Shown: piece after piece, positions 19,149-26,697 of the stretch
How the letters are laid out: each line of letters begins with the position of its first letter
How positions within the stretch are numbered: position 1 is the stretch's first letter
Origin: Filibacter tadaridae
GTDB taxonomy: Bacteria > Bacillota > Bacilli > Bacillales_A > Planococcaceae
Length of the DNA: 64,000 bases
Direction: 5' to 3'
NCBI RefSeq assembly: GCF_900609045.1
Contig: NZ_UXAV01000044.1
Location: 243,476-307,475, forward strand
Translations under genes and position numbers: made by a program
Notes under the pieces: generated by a model
Database searches by the model: none
Seen by the model: the letters and a program-made list of their open reading frames with translations, nothing else
Told to the model about the DNA's origin: nothing

Positions 19149-19952
19149 TTACAATATAATGGTCCTTACATCCGGCTTTTCAATCGACAACCAATCGATA
19201 ACGATTTCCTGAAAATCATGTAACTCTCCGGTTGTATAGAAAACAGAAGGTGCATCATTGCCAGGCTTATTAGCTATACTGTTTAAACGTAAAGTACGTT
19301 CCACATCGCATACCGTTTCGATTGCAGATGAGATGATTGTTACATCTTTCGGTAAATGGTTTTGAATATGATGTTGCAATAAAGGATAGTGCGTGCATCC
19401 TAAGATAACAGCATCAAAGTCTTTATTGGAAATTTCATGTAATGTACGTTCAACAATATGCCCGGCTTTTTCCGTTTTATAATGGCCTTTTTCAACGATT
19501 GGCACAAATTCAGGACACGCAAGTGAGTGAATTTGTGCATCTACAGAAAAGGCGTGGATTGCATCGTTGTATGCACAACTATTAATCGTTCCCAACGTTC
19601 CAAGAACAGCAATCTTTTTCATCTTGGAAGCATTTACTGCCGCACGTGCACCGGGTTCTATAACACCGATGACTGGGAAGTTGAATTGCTCACGGATATC
19701 ATCCATTGCTGCAGCTGTAGCTGTATTACAAGCAATGACGAGCATCTTGATGCCCATATCTGCTAATGCTGTTGCCATTTCAGTTGTGAACTGGCGTACT
19801 TCTTCTTCTGGTCTTGGCCCATATGGACATCGTTCATCATCGCCTATATAAATAATGGGTTCATGCGGTAATCTTTCGAGCATCTCTTTTACAACGGTTA
19901 GACCGCCGACACCCGAATCGATAATCCCAATTGGTGCATTCACTATAATCAC
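19149..19952 (-). CDS. racE: Glutamate racemase
   Basis: Interconverts L- and D-glutamate for peptidoglycan. 267 residues with the substrate motif IGIIDSGVGGLTVVKEM, first catalytic cysteine in VIACNTATAAA (near residue 74) and second in LGCTHYPLL (near residue 186). GTG start at 19950-19952, immediately after the ysmB stop TGA; a second GTG three codons later is also possible. Part of the gerE-ysmB-racE group conserved in Bacilli. Confidence 0.96.
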   Translation of the reverse strand: MIIVNAPIGIIDSGVGGLTVVKEMLERLPHEPIIYIGDDERCPYGPRPEEEVRQFTTEMATALADMGIKMLVIACNTATAAAMDDIREQFNFPVIGVIEPGARAAVNASKMKKIAVLGTLGTINSCAYNDAIHAFSVDAQIHSLACPEFVPIVEKGHYKTEKAGHIVERTLHEISNKDFDAVILGCTHYPLLQHHIQNHLPKDVTIISSAIETVCDVERTLRLNSIANKPGNDAPSVFYTTGELHDFQEIVIDWLSIEKPDVRTIIL

Positions 19953-20411
19953 TCAATCCTTTTTCATCTCTAGATGTAATTTGCTTAACAAATGGGAAAG
20001 ATTTTTCACTTCTTCTTCACTAAAATCTTCCAAAACGGTATCCAAATAATGGCGCCGCTTCACGATCACTTCTTCGATTATTCTTTCACCCTCAGAGAGT
20101 AGATGGATTCTCACAACGCGGCGATCTTGTTTGTCACGAACTCGCTTCACCAAACTGTTCTTTTCCATCCGATCCACTAAGTCTGTCGTCGTACTGAACG
20201 CTAAGAACATTCGGTTCGATAAATCACCGATCGTCATATCCCCATGTTCAAATAACCATTGCAATGCAATAAATTGAGGCGGAGTGATTGTATAATTACT
20301 TAGAATCCTGCGACCTTGCTGCTTAATGATTCCTGCTATATACCTTAACTCTTTTTCCATAAGCGCAACTTCATCATGTTCTTCTATTTTGGGTGCGATC
20401 CGTTCCGTCAA
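19953..20411 (-). CDS. ysmB: MarR-family regulator YsmB
   Basis: 152 residues; winged helix with YTITPPQFIALQWLFEHGDMTI, recognition helix LSNRMFLAFSTTTDLVDRME and wing DKQDRRVVRIHLLSEG. Flanking helices form the MarR dimerisation part. It sits between gerE and racE as in Bacillus. No ligand or target can be deduced from the sequence. Confidence 0.9.
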   Translation of the reverse strand: MTERIAPKIEEHDEVALMEKELRYIAGIIKQQGRRILSNYTITPPQFIALQWLFEHGDMTIGDLSNRMFLAFSTTTDLVDRMEKNSLVKRVRDKQDRRVVRIHLLSEGERIIEEVIVKRRHYLDTVLEDFSEEEVKNLSHLLSKLHLEMKKD

Positions 20412-20485
20412 GTCAACCAGCTCCTTGAAAACGATTACTGTCTTCCTATTGTCCCCTTTTTAACTGCATATGGCAATACATTTAA

Positions 20486-20707
20486 CTACAATTGTAACTC
20501 TCCTAGCCTTAAAAGTTCGACTATCGCTTGAGCTCTACCCGAAACGCCCAACTTTTGAATCGTATTGGAGATATGGTTCCGGACTGTTTTTTCACTAATC
20601 CCGAGCCGTCCCGCGATGTCTTTTGTCGTTTGATCTTCAACGAGTAAATTGAATATTTCTCGTTCCCTTGGTGTTAATAATGAACGGTGTTTCGATCCTT
20701 CCATCAA
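20486..20707 (-). CDS. gerE: Spore germination/coat regulator GerE
   Basis: Late mother-cell transcription factor that acts with sigma-K on coat genes. The 73-residue protein is almost only a LuxR-type HTH: LLTPREREIFNLLVEDQTT, then KDIAGRLGISEKTVRNHISN and QKLGVSGRAQAIVELL. GGAGG lies 8 nt before TTG 20705-20707 and 11 nt before the ATG codon that follows it, so either may start it. Direct evidence that the organism sporulates. Confidence 0.96.
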   Translation of the reverse strand: MMEGSKHRSLLTPREREIFNLLVEDQTTKDIAGRLGISEKTVRNHISNTIQKLGVSGRAQAIVELLRLGELQL

Positions 20708-20824
20708 GACGCGCCCCTCCTATCCGCTTTCACTCTAAAATATGTGAGGAGGATGCAGGCTGTGCCGGCTACTTCATTATTAAATGGGAAAATTGTCTGT
20801 CTGGCAAAAGGTTAACCATTCACG

Positions 20825-21274
20825 TTAACGTGACAGACCAAAAAGTAACAATGCATCTTTTGTCCATGGAACACTTTTCCCTGTCCGTCTACCAATCTGA
20901 ACAACAGTACCTCTTCCAGTAAAGACGATATCACCATTTCCATTTTTGGCCATATAATGAATATCGATTGAACTATTCCCGATTGTAGCGACTTTTACAT
21001 ATAGATTAACTGTTTCATCAAAAAAGACTTGTTTAACAAAATCGCATTGCAAGTCAGCTACAACAGGAATCGTTTCACTTACAGGATTAAGCCAATCACT
21101 CATCAGTCCGATATGCTTAAAATATTCAATCCTGGCATATTCGAAATAAGAAAAAGGAATTGTATTGTTTAAATGCCCATACATATCTGTTTCTGAAAAA
21201 CGCACGGTTATGGGAGCAGAAAAAGCAAATTCCGATGCCCACGTATCTAACTCTTCTATGTAGCTTGCTTTCAT
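20825..21274 (-). CDS. ysmA: Acyl-CoA thioesterase (hotdog fold), YsmA-like
   Basis: 149 residues from ATG 21272-21274 with GGAGG 9 nt upstream. 4-hydroxybenzoyl-CoA thioesterase type: VRFSETDMYGHLNNTIPFSYFEYARIEYF carries the catalytic Asp and the GHLNN motif. Position before gerE matches ysmA. A FadR-type operator at 21299-21316 directly precedes it, which points to acyl-CoA turnover during fatty-acid breakdown; the exact substrate is unknown. Confidence 0.88.
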   Translation of the reverse strand: MKASYIEELDTWASEFAFSAPITVRFSETDMYGHLNNTIPFSYFEYARIEYFKHIGLMSDWLNPVSETIPVVADLQCDFVKQVFFDETVNLYVKVATIGNSSIDIHYMAKNGNGDIVFTGRGTVVQIGRRTGKSVPWTKDALLLFGLSR

Positions 21275-21298
21275 AATCAAAATCCTCCAATATTTAAA

Positions 21299-21316
21299 AT
21301 GAATGATGGTTCATTT
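21299..21316. promoter_or_regulatory. Putative FadR operator before ysmA
   Basis: ATGAATGATGGTTCATTT, nearly the same as the site before fadR at 33824-33845 and close to the Bacillus FadR consensus TGAATGAnTAnTCATTCA. It lies 25 nt before the ysmA start. Confidence 0.7.
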
Positions 21317-21372
21317 CTTTATAGTACCAAAAATCCATACAAAAAAGTAGTACAACAAACAAAAAAAGAAAT

Positions 21373-21408
21373 AAAACCCTACAAGGCCAGTAGCCATTGC
21401 AGGGTTTT
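21373..21408 (-). terminator. Terminator of sdhCAB
   Basis: Minus-strand arms AAACCCTGCAATGG and CCTTGTAGGGTTT followed by TATTTCTTTTTTTG, 9 nt after the sdhB stop. Confidence 0.85.
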
Positions 21409-21416
21409 TGAAAGAA

Positions 21417-22223
21417 TTAGTCTACCATATGATCGCTTCCGAAGAAGTTTTTAAACAGCTGAACTGATGTTGCACGGTTCATAGCCGCAATCGATGTTGT
21501 AAGTGGAATACCTTTTGGACAAGCAACTACACAGTTTTGTGAGTTACCGCATTCAGCAATCCCGCCATCTTGCATCAATGCTTCTAGACGTTCATCTTTG
21601 TTCATAGCACCTGTTGGATGCGTGTTAAATAGACGAACTTGCGATAATAGTGCAGGTCCGATGAAATTCGTTTTGTCGTTAACATTCGGACAAGCTTCAA
21701 GACATACACCGCATGTCATACATTTCGAAAGTTCATATGCCCATTGACGTTTCCGTTCAGGCATACGCGGTCCTTCACCAAGGTCATATGTTCCATCGAT
21801 AGGAATCCAAGCTTTGATTTTCTTTAATGAGTCAAACATGAAATCTCTGTCTACGATAAGATCGCGAACGACAGGGAATGTTCTCATCGGCTCAAGTCTG
21901 ATTGGTTGCGTGAATTGATCAACAAGTGCTGTACACGATTGACGTGGACGACCATTAATGACCATTGAACAAGCTCCACAAACTTCTTCCAAACAGTTCA
22001 TATCCCAGCTGACAGGTGTCGTTTTCTTACCTTCAGCATTGACCGGATTACGACGGATTTCCATTAGTGCGGAAATCACGTTCATGTTCATTCTATAGGG
22101 TACTTCGAATTTTTCCCAATAGGGTTTCGAATCGGGTGTGTCTTGGCGGTGTATCTCAAATTTAACAAGTTTCTGCGACGTCTGCTGTTCTTTTTCTTGT
22201 ACGGCAGTGTTGTTCTCGCTCAA
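21417..22223 (-). CDS. sdhB: Succinate dehydrogenase iron-sulfur subunit
   Basis: Electron-transfer subunit of complex II. 268 residues. Plant-type [2Fe-2S] ligands in CLEEVCGACSMVINGRPRQSC, bacterial-type [4Fe-4S] and [3Fe-4S] ligands in CMTCGVCLEACPNV and CGNSQNCVVACPKG. The start codon is TTG (22221-22223) with GGAG 10 nt upstream; no nearer ATG fits. A charged 20-residue N-terminal extension precedes the conserved domain. Last gene of sdhCAB. Confidence 0.97.
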   Translation of the reverse strand: MSENNTAVQEKEQQTSQKLVKFEIHRQDTPDSKPYWEKFEVPYRMNMNVISALMEIRRNPVNAEGKKTTPVSWDMNCLEEVCGACSMVINGRPRQSCTALVDQFTQPIRLEPMRTFPVVRDLIVDRDFMFDSLKKIKAWIPIDGTYDLGEGPRMPERKRQWAYELSKCMTCGVCLEACPNVNDKTNFIGPALLSQVRLFNTHPTGAMNKDERLEALMQDGGIAECGNSQNCVVACPKGIPLTTSIAAMNRATSVQLFKNFFGSDHMVD

Positions 22224-22253
22224 TTACTTCGATCTCCTTTCGATAGAGAAAAA

Positions 22254-23999
22254 TTACTTAACAGAATAGTCACGTGCGCGTGGCGGTATTAACTCTCCGT
22301 CAATCTCTTCATAATGGAAAACCGGTGCAGAGATACCATCGAATTTTGCCATTGTCGTTTTCATAAATTCTTCATCGTTACGTTTCGGGAATTCCGGTTT
22401 GTAATGAGCACCACGGCTTTCATTACGATTAAGAGCCCCTAGCGTGATTACACGTGCCAGATATAGCATGTTTTTCAATTGACGCGCGAATGTCGCACCT
22501 TGGTTAGACCACAATTGCGTATCCGTCATGCTAATGTTTTCATATCTCTCAAGAAGCTCCAAGATTTTAGCATCCGTTTTTTCCAATCTGTCATTGTGAC
22601 GAACAACTGTTACGTTGTCAGTCATCCATTCACCAAGTTCTTTATGAAGTACATAAGCGTTCTCTGTACCATCCATTTTAAGAAGAGCGTCCCATTTGTC
22701 TTGCTCTTCTTTTATCGCTTCGTCATAAATTGTAGTAGGCAATTCATCTGCACTACGCTCTAGACTATGCATATATTTAACCGCATTCGGTCCAGCGACC
22801 ATTCCGCCGTAAATTGCAGAAAGTAGTGAATTCGCACCAAGACGGTTCGCACCGTGTTGGGAATAATCACATTCACCTGCTGCAAATAGACCAGGAATAT
22901 TTGTCATTTGATCGTAATCGACCCATAGTCCACCCATTGAATAATGGACTGCTGGGAAGATTTTCATAGGCACTTTCCGTGGATCGTCCCCTGTAAACTT
23001 CTCATAAATTTCGATGATGCCGCCCAATTTGACGTCCAGCTCATGTGGATCTTTGTGTGAAAGGTCAAGGTAAACCATGTTTTCACCGTTAATGCCTAGT
23101 TTTTGATTGACACAGACGTCAAAGATTTCACGTGTTGCAACGTCGCGTGGTACTAAGTTACCGTACGCAGGGAAGTTTTCTTCAAGGAAGTACCAAGGTT
23201 TACCATCTTTATATGTCCAAATACGGCCACCTTCACCGCGAGCCGATTCACTCATAAGACGAAGTTTGTCGTCTCCAGGAATAGCCGTCGGGTGAATTTG
23301 GATGAATTCGCCGTTCGCATAATAAGCACCTTGTTGGTATACAATCGATGCCGCTGAACCTGTGTTGATAATTGAGTTAGTGGATTTACCGAAGATGATA
23401 CCAGGACCGCCTGTAGCCATAATAACTGCATCAGCTCTGAATGCTTCGATTTCCATTGTTTTAAGGTTTTGTGCACGAATCCCTTTACAGTGACCTTTTT
23501 CATCTTTGATTATACCAAGGAATTCCCAGTTTTCGTATTTCGTTACGAGTCCGTCAACTTCATAGCGACGGACTTGCTCGTCCAATGCATATAAAAGCTG
23601 TTGTCCTGTTGTAGCGCCCGCAAAAGCTGTACGGTGATGCATTGTACCGCCGAAACGACGGAAGTCAAGTAGTCCTTCAGGTGTACGGTTGAACATAACG
23701 CCCATACGGTCCATTAGACTGATGATTCCAGGTGCCGCATCAGTCATCGCTTTAACTGGTGGCTGATTCGCTAGGAAGTCTCCCCCGTAAATCGTATCGT
23801 CGAGGTGAATGGCAGGTGAATCGCCTTCCCCTTTTGTATTAACCGCACCGTTAATGCCGCCTTGCGCACAGACGGAGTGTGAACGTTTAACCGGGACAAG
23901 AGAGAACAGTTTAACCGGCGTGCCTTCTTCGGCCGCTTTCATCGTTGCCATCAAACCGGCAAGACCTCCGCCGACAACAATCAATCTGTTTTTTGCCAT
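22254..23999 (-). CDS. sdhA: Succinate dehydrogenase flavoprotein subunit
   Basis: Oxidises succinate to fumarate with covalently bound FAD. 581 residues from ATG 23997-23999. Dinucleotide site LIVVGGGLAGLMATMKA, FAD-linking histidine in RSHSVCAQGGINGA (near residue 40), active-site HPTAIPG and the SESARGEGG motif, and the catalytic-arginine region GANRLGANSLLSA are all seen. A frame extending to 24017 is open but GGAG fits the chosen ATG. Second gene of sdhCAB. Confidence 0.97.
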   Translation of the reverse strand: MAKNRLIVVGGGLAGLMATMKAAEEGTPVKLFSLVPVKRSHSVCAQGGINGAVNTKGEGDSPAIHLDDTIYGGDFLANQPPVKAMTDAAPGIISLMDRMGVMFNRTPEGLLDFRRFGGTMHHRTAFAGATTGQQLLYALDEQVRRYEVDGLVTKYENWEFLGIIKDEKGHCKGIRAQNLKTMEIEAFRADAVIMATGGPGIIFGKSTNSIINTGSAASIVYQQGAYYANGEFIQIHPTAIPGDDKLRLMSESARGEGGRIWTYKDGKPWYFLEENFPAYGNLVPRDVATREIFDVCVNQKLGINGENMVYLDLSHKDPHELDVKLGGIIEIYEKFTGDDPRKVPMKIFPAVHYSMGGLWVDYDQMTNIPGLFAAGECDYSQHGANRLGANSLLSAIYGGMVAGPNAVKYMHSLERSADELPTTIYDEAIKEEQDKWDALLKMDGTENAYVLHKELGEWMTDNVTVVRHNDRLEKTDAKILELLERYENISMTDTQLWSNQGATFARQLKNMLYLARVITLGALNRNESRGAHYKPEFPKRNDEEFMKTTMAKFDGISAPVFHYEEIDGELIPPRARDYSVK

Positions 24000-24057
24000 T
24001 ATTGTTTCACTCCTCAAATTATAGCTGATCTCATATTACATTTAAGTTACTTAAGAA

Positions 24058-24666
24058 TTAAATGAAAGCTAATGCGGCTTGTACGCCGATAATAGATAGA
24101 ACTAGGAAAATGATAATTGTTATATACGAAACAACTTTTTGTGATTGTGGTGATTGTGTGAATCCCCAAGTAACTAAGAATGACCATAGTCCGTTCGCCA
24201 AATGGAATGTAGCTGCGATGACGCCGACAATGTAAAATGCCATCATAAACGGATTCTCTAAGATGTCGTGCATCATGTTATAGTCTACTTCAACACCCAA
24301 TGCTTTTTGAATTCTCGTTTGGTAAAGGTGCCATGCGATGAAAACAACAAGGAATACACCCGTAAAACGTTGTAACTTGAACATCCAGTTACGGAAAGTG
24401 CCATACCGTCGTGTGTTGTTTTTCGCTGTGAAGGCTATGTACACACCATAGAACGCATGGAACATCAACGGGATGTAGATAATAAACCATTCCAGGAATA
24501 ACACAAATGGTAAGTTCCCCATGAAATTAGATGCGGTATTGAATGATTCTGCACCGCGTGTAGCAAAGTGGTTGACAACCAAGTGTTGAGTCACAAAAAG
24601 CCCAACTGGAATAATACCAAGCAATGAATGAAGACGGCGCAAATAGAAATCTGATTCTTTCAACAA
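24058..24666 (-). CDS. sdhC: Succinate dehydrogenase cytochrome b558 subunit
   Basis: Membrane anchor of the Bacillus-type menaquinone-reactive complex II. 202 residues with five hydrophobic helices and heme-ligand histidine candidates in RRLHSLLG, FVTQHLVVNHF, MFHAFYG and FIAWHLYQT. I place the start at TTG 24664-24666 (8 nt after GGAGG), giving a short KESDFYLRRLHS N-terminus like Bacillus SdhC; the longer frame begins upstream of this SD. First gene of sdhCAB. Confidence 0.95.
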   Translation of the reverse strand: MLKESDFYLRRLHSLLGIIPVGLFVTQHLVVNHFATRGAESFNTASNFMGNLPFVLFLEWFIIYIPLMFHAFYGVYIAFTAKNNTRRYGTFRNWMFKLQRFTGVFLVVFIAWHLYQTRIQKALGVEVDYNMMHDILENPFMMAFYIVGVIAATFHLANGLWSFLVTWGFTQSPQSQKVVSYITIIIFLVLSIIGVQAALAFI

Positions 24667-24754
24667 GTTTTTACCCTCCTTTATAACTGAGTCCACCAAT
24701 CAATATTTGCCATCGTTTTGACACGAGAAAACGTTGACGGCTTGTCTCTTCATG

Positions 24755-24783
24755 GTACAATATTTATAACATATCTATTGTAC
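24755..24783. promoter_or_regulatory. Inverted repeat upstream of sdhC
   Basis: Perfect 8-bp arms GTACAATA and TATTGTAC with a 13-nt AT-rich spacer, about 90 nt upstream of sdhC in the region where its promoter should lie. Looks like an operator for a dimeric repressor; no known site was matched. Confidence 0.4.
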
Positions 24784-24897
24784 TCCTACGTTTTCAGCAG
24801 GTCAAGACGATGAATGTTTTTCAATGCGTTTAACTTGCTATTTTTTTATTTATTACACGAAATCATTTATCTTTAACCGAAAGGGTTGCATCCAAGA

Positions 24898-25302
24898 TTG
24901 AAAAATGCATATAATTCGCCGACCCAATTCGGCTATGAGATTTTGCGCGACTTCGTTCTCCCGAGTATATTAGGCCCTCATGAAGATGAAATATTATATT
25001 GGACAGGGAAAGACGTGGCAAGGAAGTTCCCTGTTTTCACAATCGATGAATTGCCTACTTTTTTTATGGAAGCCGGTTGGGGACAGTTGACGTTAAAAAG
25101 TTCTGTAAAGGATGAAGCCTTCTATTTAATGGATATGGCGCAAACAAATAACCAGAGTCGATCTTGTCATCTGGAAGCTGGCTTTCTCGCTGAACAGTAC
25201 CAAAAGTTGAACGGTTTTCTAACAGAATGCTTTGGTGAGAAAAAGTTAGCAGATGGACACGTACAATTCCATGTGAAATGGGATTTAAAAGAGAAATGCT
25301 AA
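24898..25302 (+). CDS. yslB: YslB family protein (DUF2507)
   Basis: About 134 residues, a single DUF2507 domain of the V4R-like fold: ILRDFVLPSILG, EILYWTGKDVARKFPVF, MEAGWGQLTL and CHLEAGFLAEQYQ are the conserved blocks. Role unknown. It lies between sdhC and lysC as in Bacillus. Start uncertain: TTG 24886 abuts AAGGG with no spacing, TTG 24898 has 12 nt; I prefer the second. Divergent from sdhCAB, followed by a strong terminator. Confidence 0.88.
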   Translation: MKNAYNSPTQFGYEILRDFVLPSILGPHEDEILYWTGKDVARKFPVFTIDELPTFFMEAGWGQLTLKSSVKDEAFYLMDMAQTNNQSRSCHLEAGFLAEQYQKLNGFLTECFGEKKLADGHVQFHVKWDLKEKC

Positions 25303-25305
25303 CAC

Positions 25306-25350
25306 AAAAAAGGAAGACCTATTCGCACTTTTGAATAGGTCTTCCTTTTT
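25306..25350. terminator. Terminator after yslB
   Basis: AAAAAAGGAAGACCTATTC / GAATAGGTCTTCCTTTTTT, perfect 13-bp GC-containing stem, 8-nt loop, T6. Confidence 0.95.
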
Positions 25351-25414
25351 TCGCAGTCAATTATAAAATGAAACTACTATATAGAATAAACGAAGTTTCA
25401 TAACATCACAAGGG

Positions 25415-25447
25415 CAGTTGCTTTCCGCTCCAAGCAACTACAACTCC
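25415..25447 (-). repeat. Minimal R2-like fragment
   Basis: GGGCAGTTGCTTTCCGCTCC followed by AAGCAACTAC. It equals the two outer ends of the R2 copy at 36425-36540 joined together, with the interior missing. Confidence 0.45.
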
Positions 25448-25540
25448 TCAAACGGAATGCTTAAAAGAAGTCCCTTTACAATCTAGATAGCCAAGTTATA
25501 TGTGCAATTTTTTGTGAATCCGATGCCCGAGAAAGTGATA

Positions 25541-25650
25541 GCCAGAGCAATAGGACTGGCAGTGCTCTTTCTGCCTGGCTTATCAAGGGAGGCATCCACG
25601 AAGCGCCGAAGCGATTTCGAATGGATTCTTTAGTTCAACTAATATAGTCG
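25541..25650 (+). repeat. Dispersed repeat R1, long form
   Basis: Forward long R1: AGCCAGAGCAATAGGACTGG, TGCCTGGCTTATCAAGGGAG, GCATCCACGAAGCGCCGAAG, then the R1 tail TTTAGTTCAACTAATATAG. It fills most of the 430-nt gap between yslB and the lipoprotein gene. Confidence 0.75.
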
Positions 25651-25732
25651 CAATAATGAAACCTTTCTAGCATTTTTAACGTATAAAGAGTTGAAGTGAA
25701 GATTTCTTTCAATAGAAAGAGGAGGAGAATAG

Positions 25733-26296
25733 ATGAATAAAAAGACAGGTAGAAACCGATTCCATTTATGGAAACTAGGTATTGCCCTACTTTTTTCCCT
25801 TTGTTGCCTAGCAATTACAGGCTGCTCACAAACCGAACCGCAGGATAAAAACAAAGAAGGCATTCAATCGGTTCTGGAATTTGAATTCAATGCACCGAAC
25901 GGGGAAGCACTGTCTGCCTATAATAAATGGATAGACAGCGAGCAAGGAGAACATGAAACATATGCTGACTATAACGACTACCTAGAGACTACCTTCGAGC
26001 CTTATTTTACTGAAAACGGCTTCGAAAGATACGTTAGAATGGGGTCCTCATTACAATTTCACTTAGCAGCCGACAAAAATGACTACCAACTAAAAGTCAA
26101 CAAGATTGAAGTAGAACAAAATAAGAAAACACCAACAATCTACGACTTTGTCGTGTATATGGATTATGTACAACAAGACGGAGAAACAAAGAAAATCGAA
26201 ATACCAGGCATAGCAGTCCTTCGGGAAGGTAAAATAGAGAAAATCACTTATATGGGTGACAGGAAATTACGAATTGAACTTTCGCACGGGAAATAA
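25733..26296 (+). CDS. Predicted lipoprotein, unknown function
   Basis: 187 residues with a lipoprotein signal: basic KKTGRNRFHLWK, hydrophobic LGIALLFSLCCLAI, lipobox ITGC with the lipid-accepting cysteine near residue 31. The mature part is acidic and soluble-looking, with no motif I recognise. Strong SD AGAGGAGGAG. It stands alone on the plus strand between yslB and lysC, where Bacillus subtilis has no gene, and R1/R2 repeats lie on both sides, so it looks like a locally inserted gene. Confidence 0.85.
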   Translation: MNKKTGRNRFHLWKLGIALLFSLCCLAITGCSQTEPQDKNKEGIQSVLEFEFNAPNGEALSAYNKWIDSEQGEHETYADYNDYLETTFEPYFTENGFERYVRMGSSLQFHLAADKNDYQLKVNKIEVEQNKKTPTIYDFVVYMDYVQQDGETKKIEIPGIAVLREGKIEKITYMGDRKLRIELSHGK

Positions 26297-26329
26297 TGCG
26301 AAACCTTAACCAATGGGGGGTTCTATTAA

Positions 26330-26680
26330 AGCCGAAGCAGTAAGACCGACTGTGCCCTTCAAGGCCACTGAAAAAGTTCTTTTTTATAGTGAGAACTAGT
26401 TGATTGTAGTGAAGAGCGGCGACTCCTGCGGGAACAGCACGAGCTGAAGACCCTGGACTGAGCGCAGCGAAAGCCGTCACGCAGAACGGCTTTTGCGAAC
26501 AAAAGCGTAGCGTTGAGAGCAAGGGCAAGAGTGCCCGCGAAAGCGTCCGCTCGGAACGGAAATCAACGGGATACGAAGAGTTGGACTTTTTCAGCGGCCT
26601 CGCGCCCTTCTGTCTGGCTTATTGCGGGAGGCTACCCCAAGCGCCAAAGCGGGATTCAGTGGACTTCTTTTAATCCGGCA
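26330..26680 (+). repeat. R1 long form split by an R2 insertion
   Basis: R1 begins AGCCGAAGCAGTAAGACCGA (26330) and breaks after GTGCCCTTC (26352-26360). It resumes with GCGCCCTTC, then TGTCTGGCTTATTGCGGGAG (26602 on), ending near 26680. The inserted block is R2. The 401-nt gap between the lipoprotein gene and lysC is fully occupied by these two repeats. Confidence 0.8.
26362..26600 (+). mobile_element. R2: 239-bp non-autonomous, MITE-like element
   Basis: Terminal inverted repeats of 18 bp with two mismatches: AGGCCACTGAAAAAGTTC at the left, and the right end read in reverse gives AGGCCGCTGAAAAAGTCC. Immediately outside, TGTGCCCTTCA and CGCGCCCTTCT match at 8 of 11 positions, a decayed target-site duplication, and the broken R1 sequence continues across it. 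The interior has GAGCGGCGACTCCTGCGG and GCGTCCGCTCGGAACGGAAA blocks, no ORF of note. A related core lies at 36425-36540. Confidence 0.65.
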
Positions 26681-26697
26681 CCGGGTGGGATTTCATT

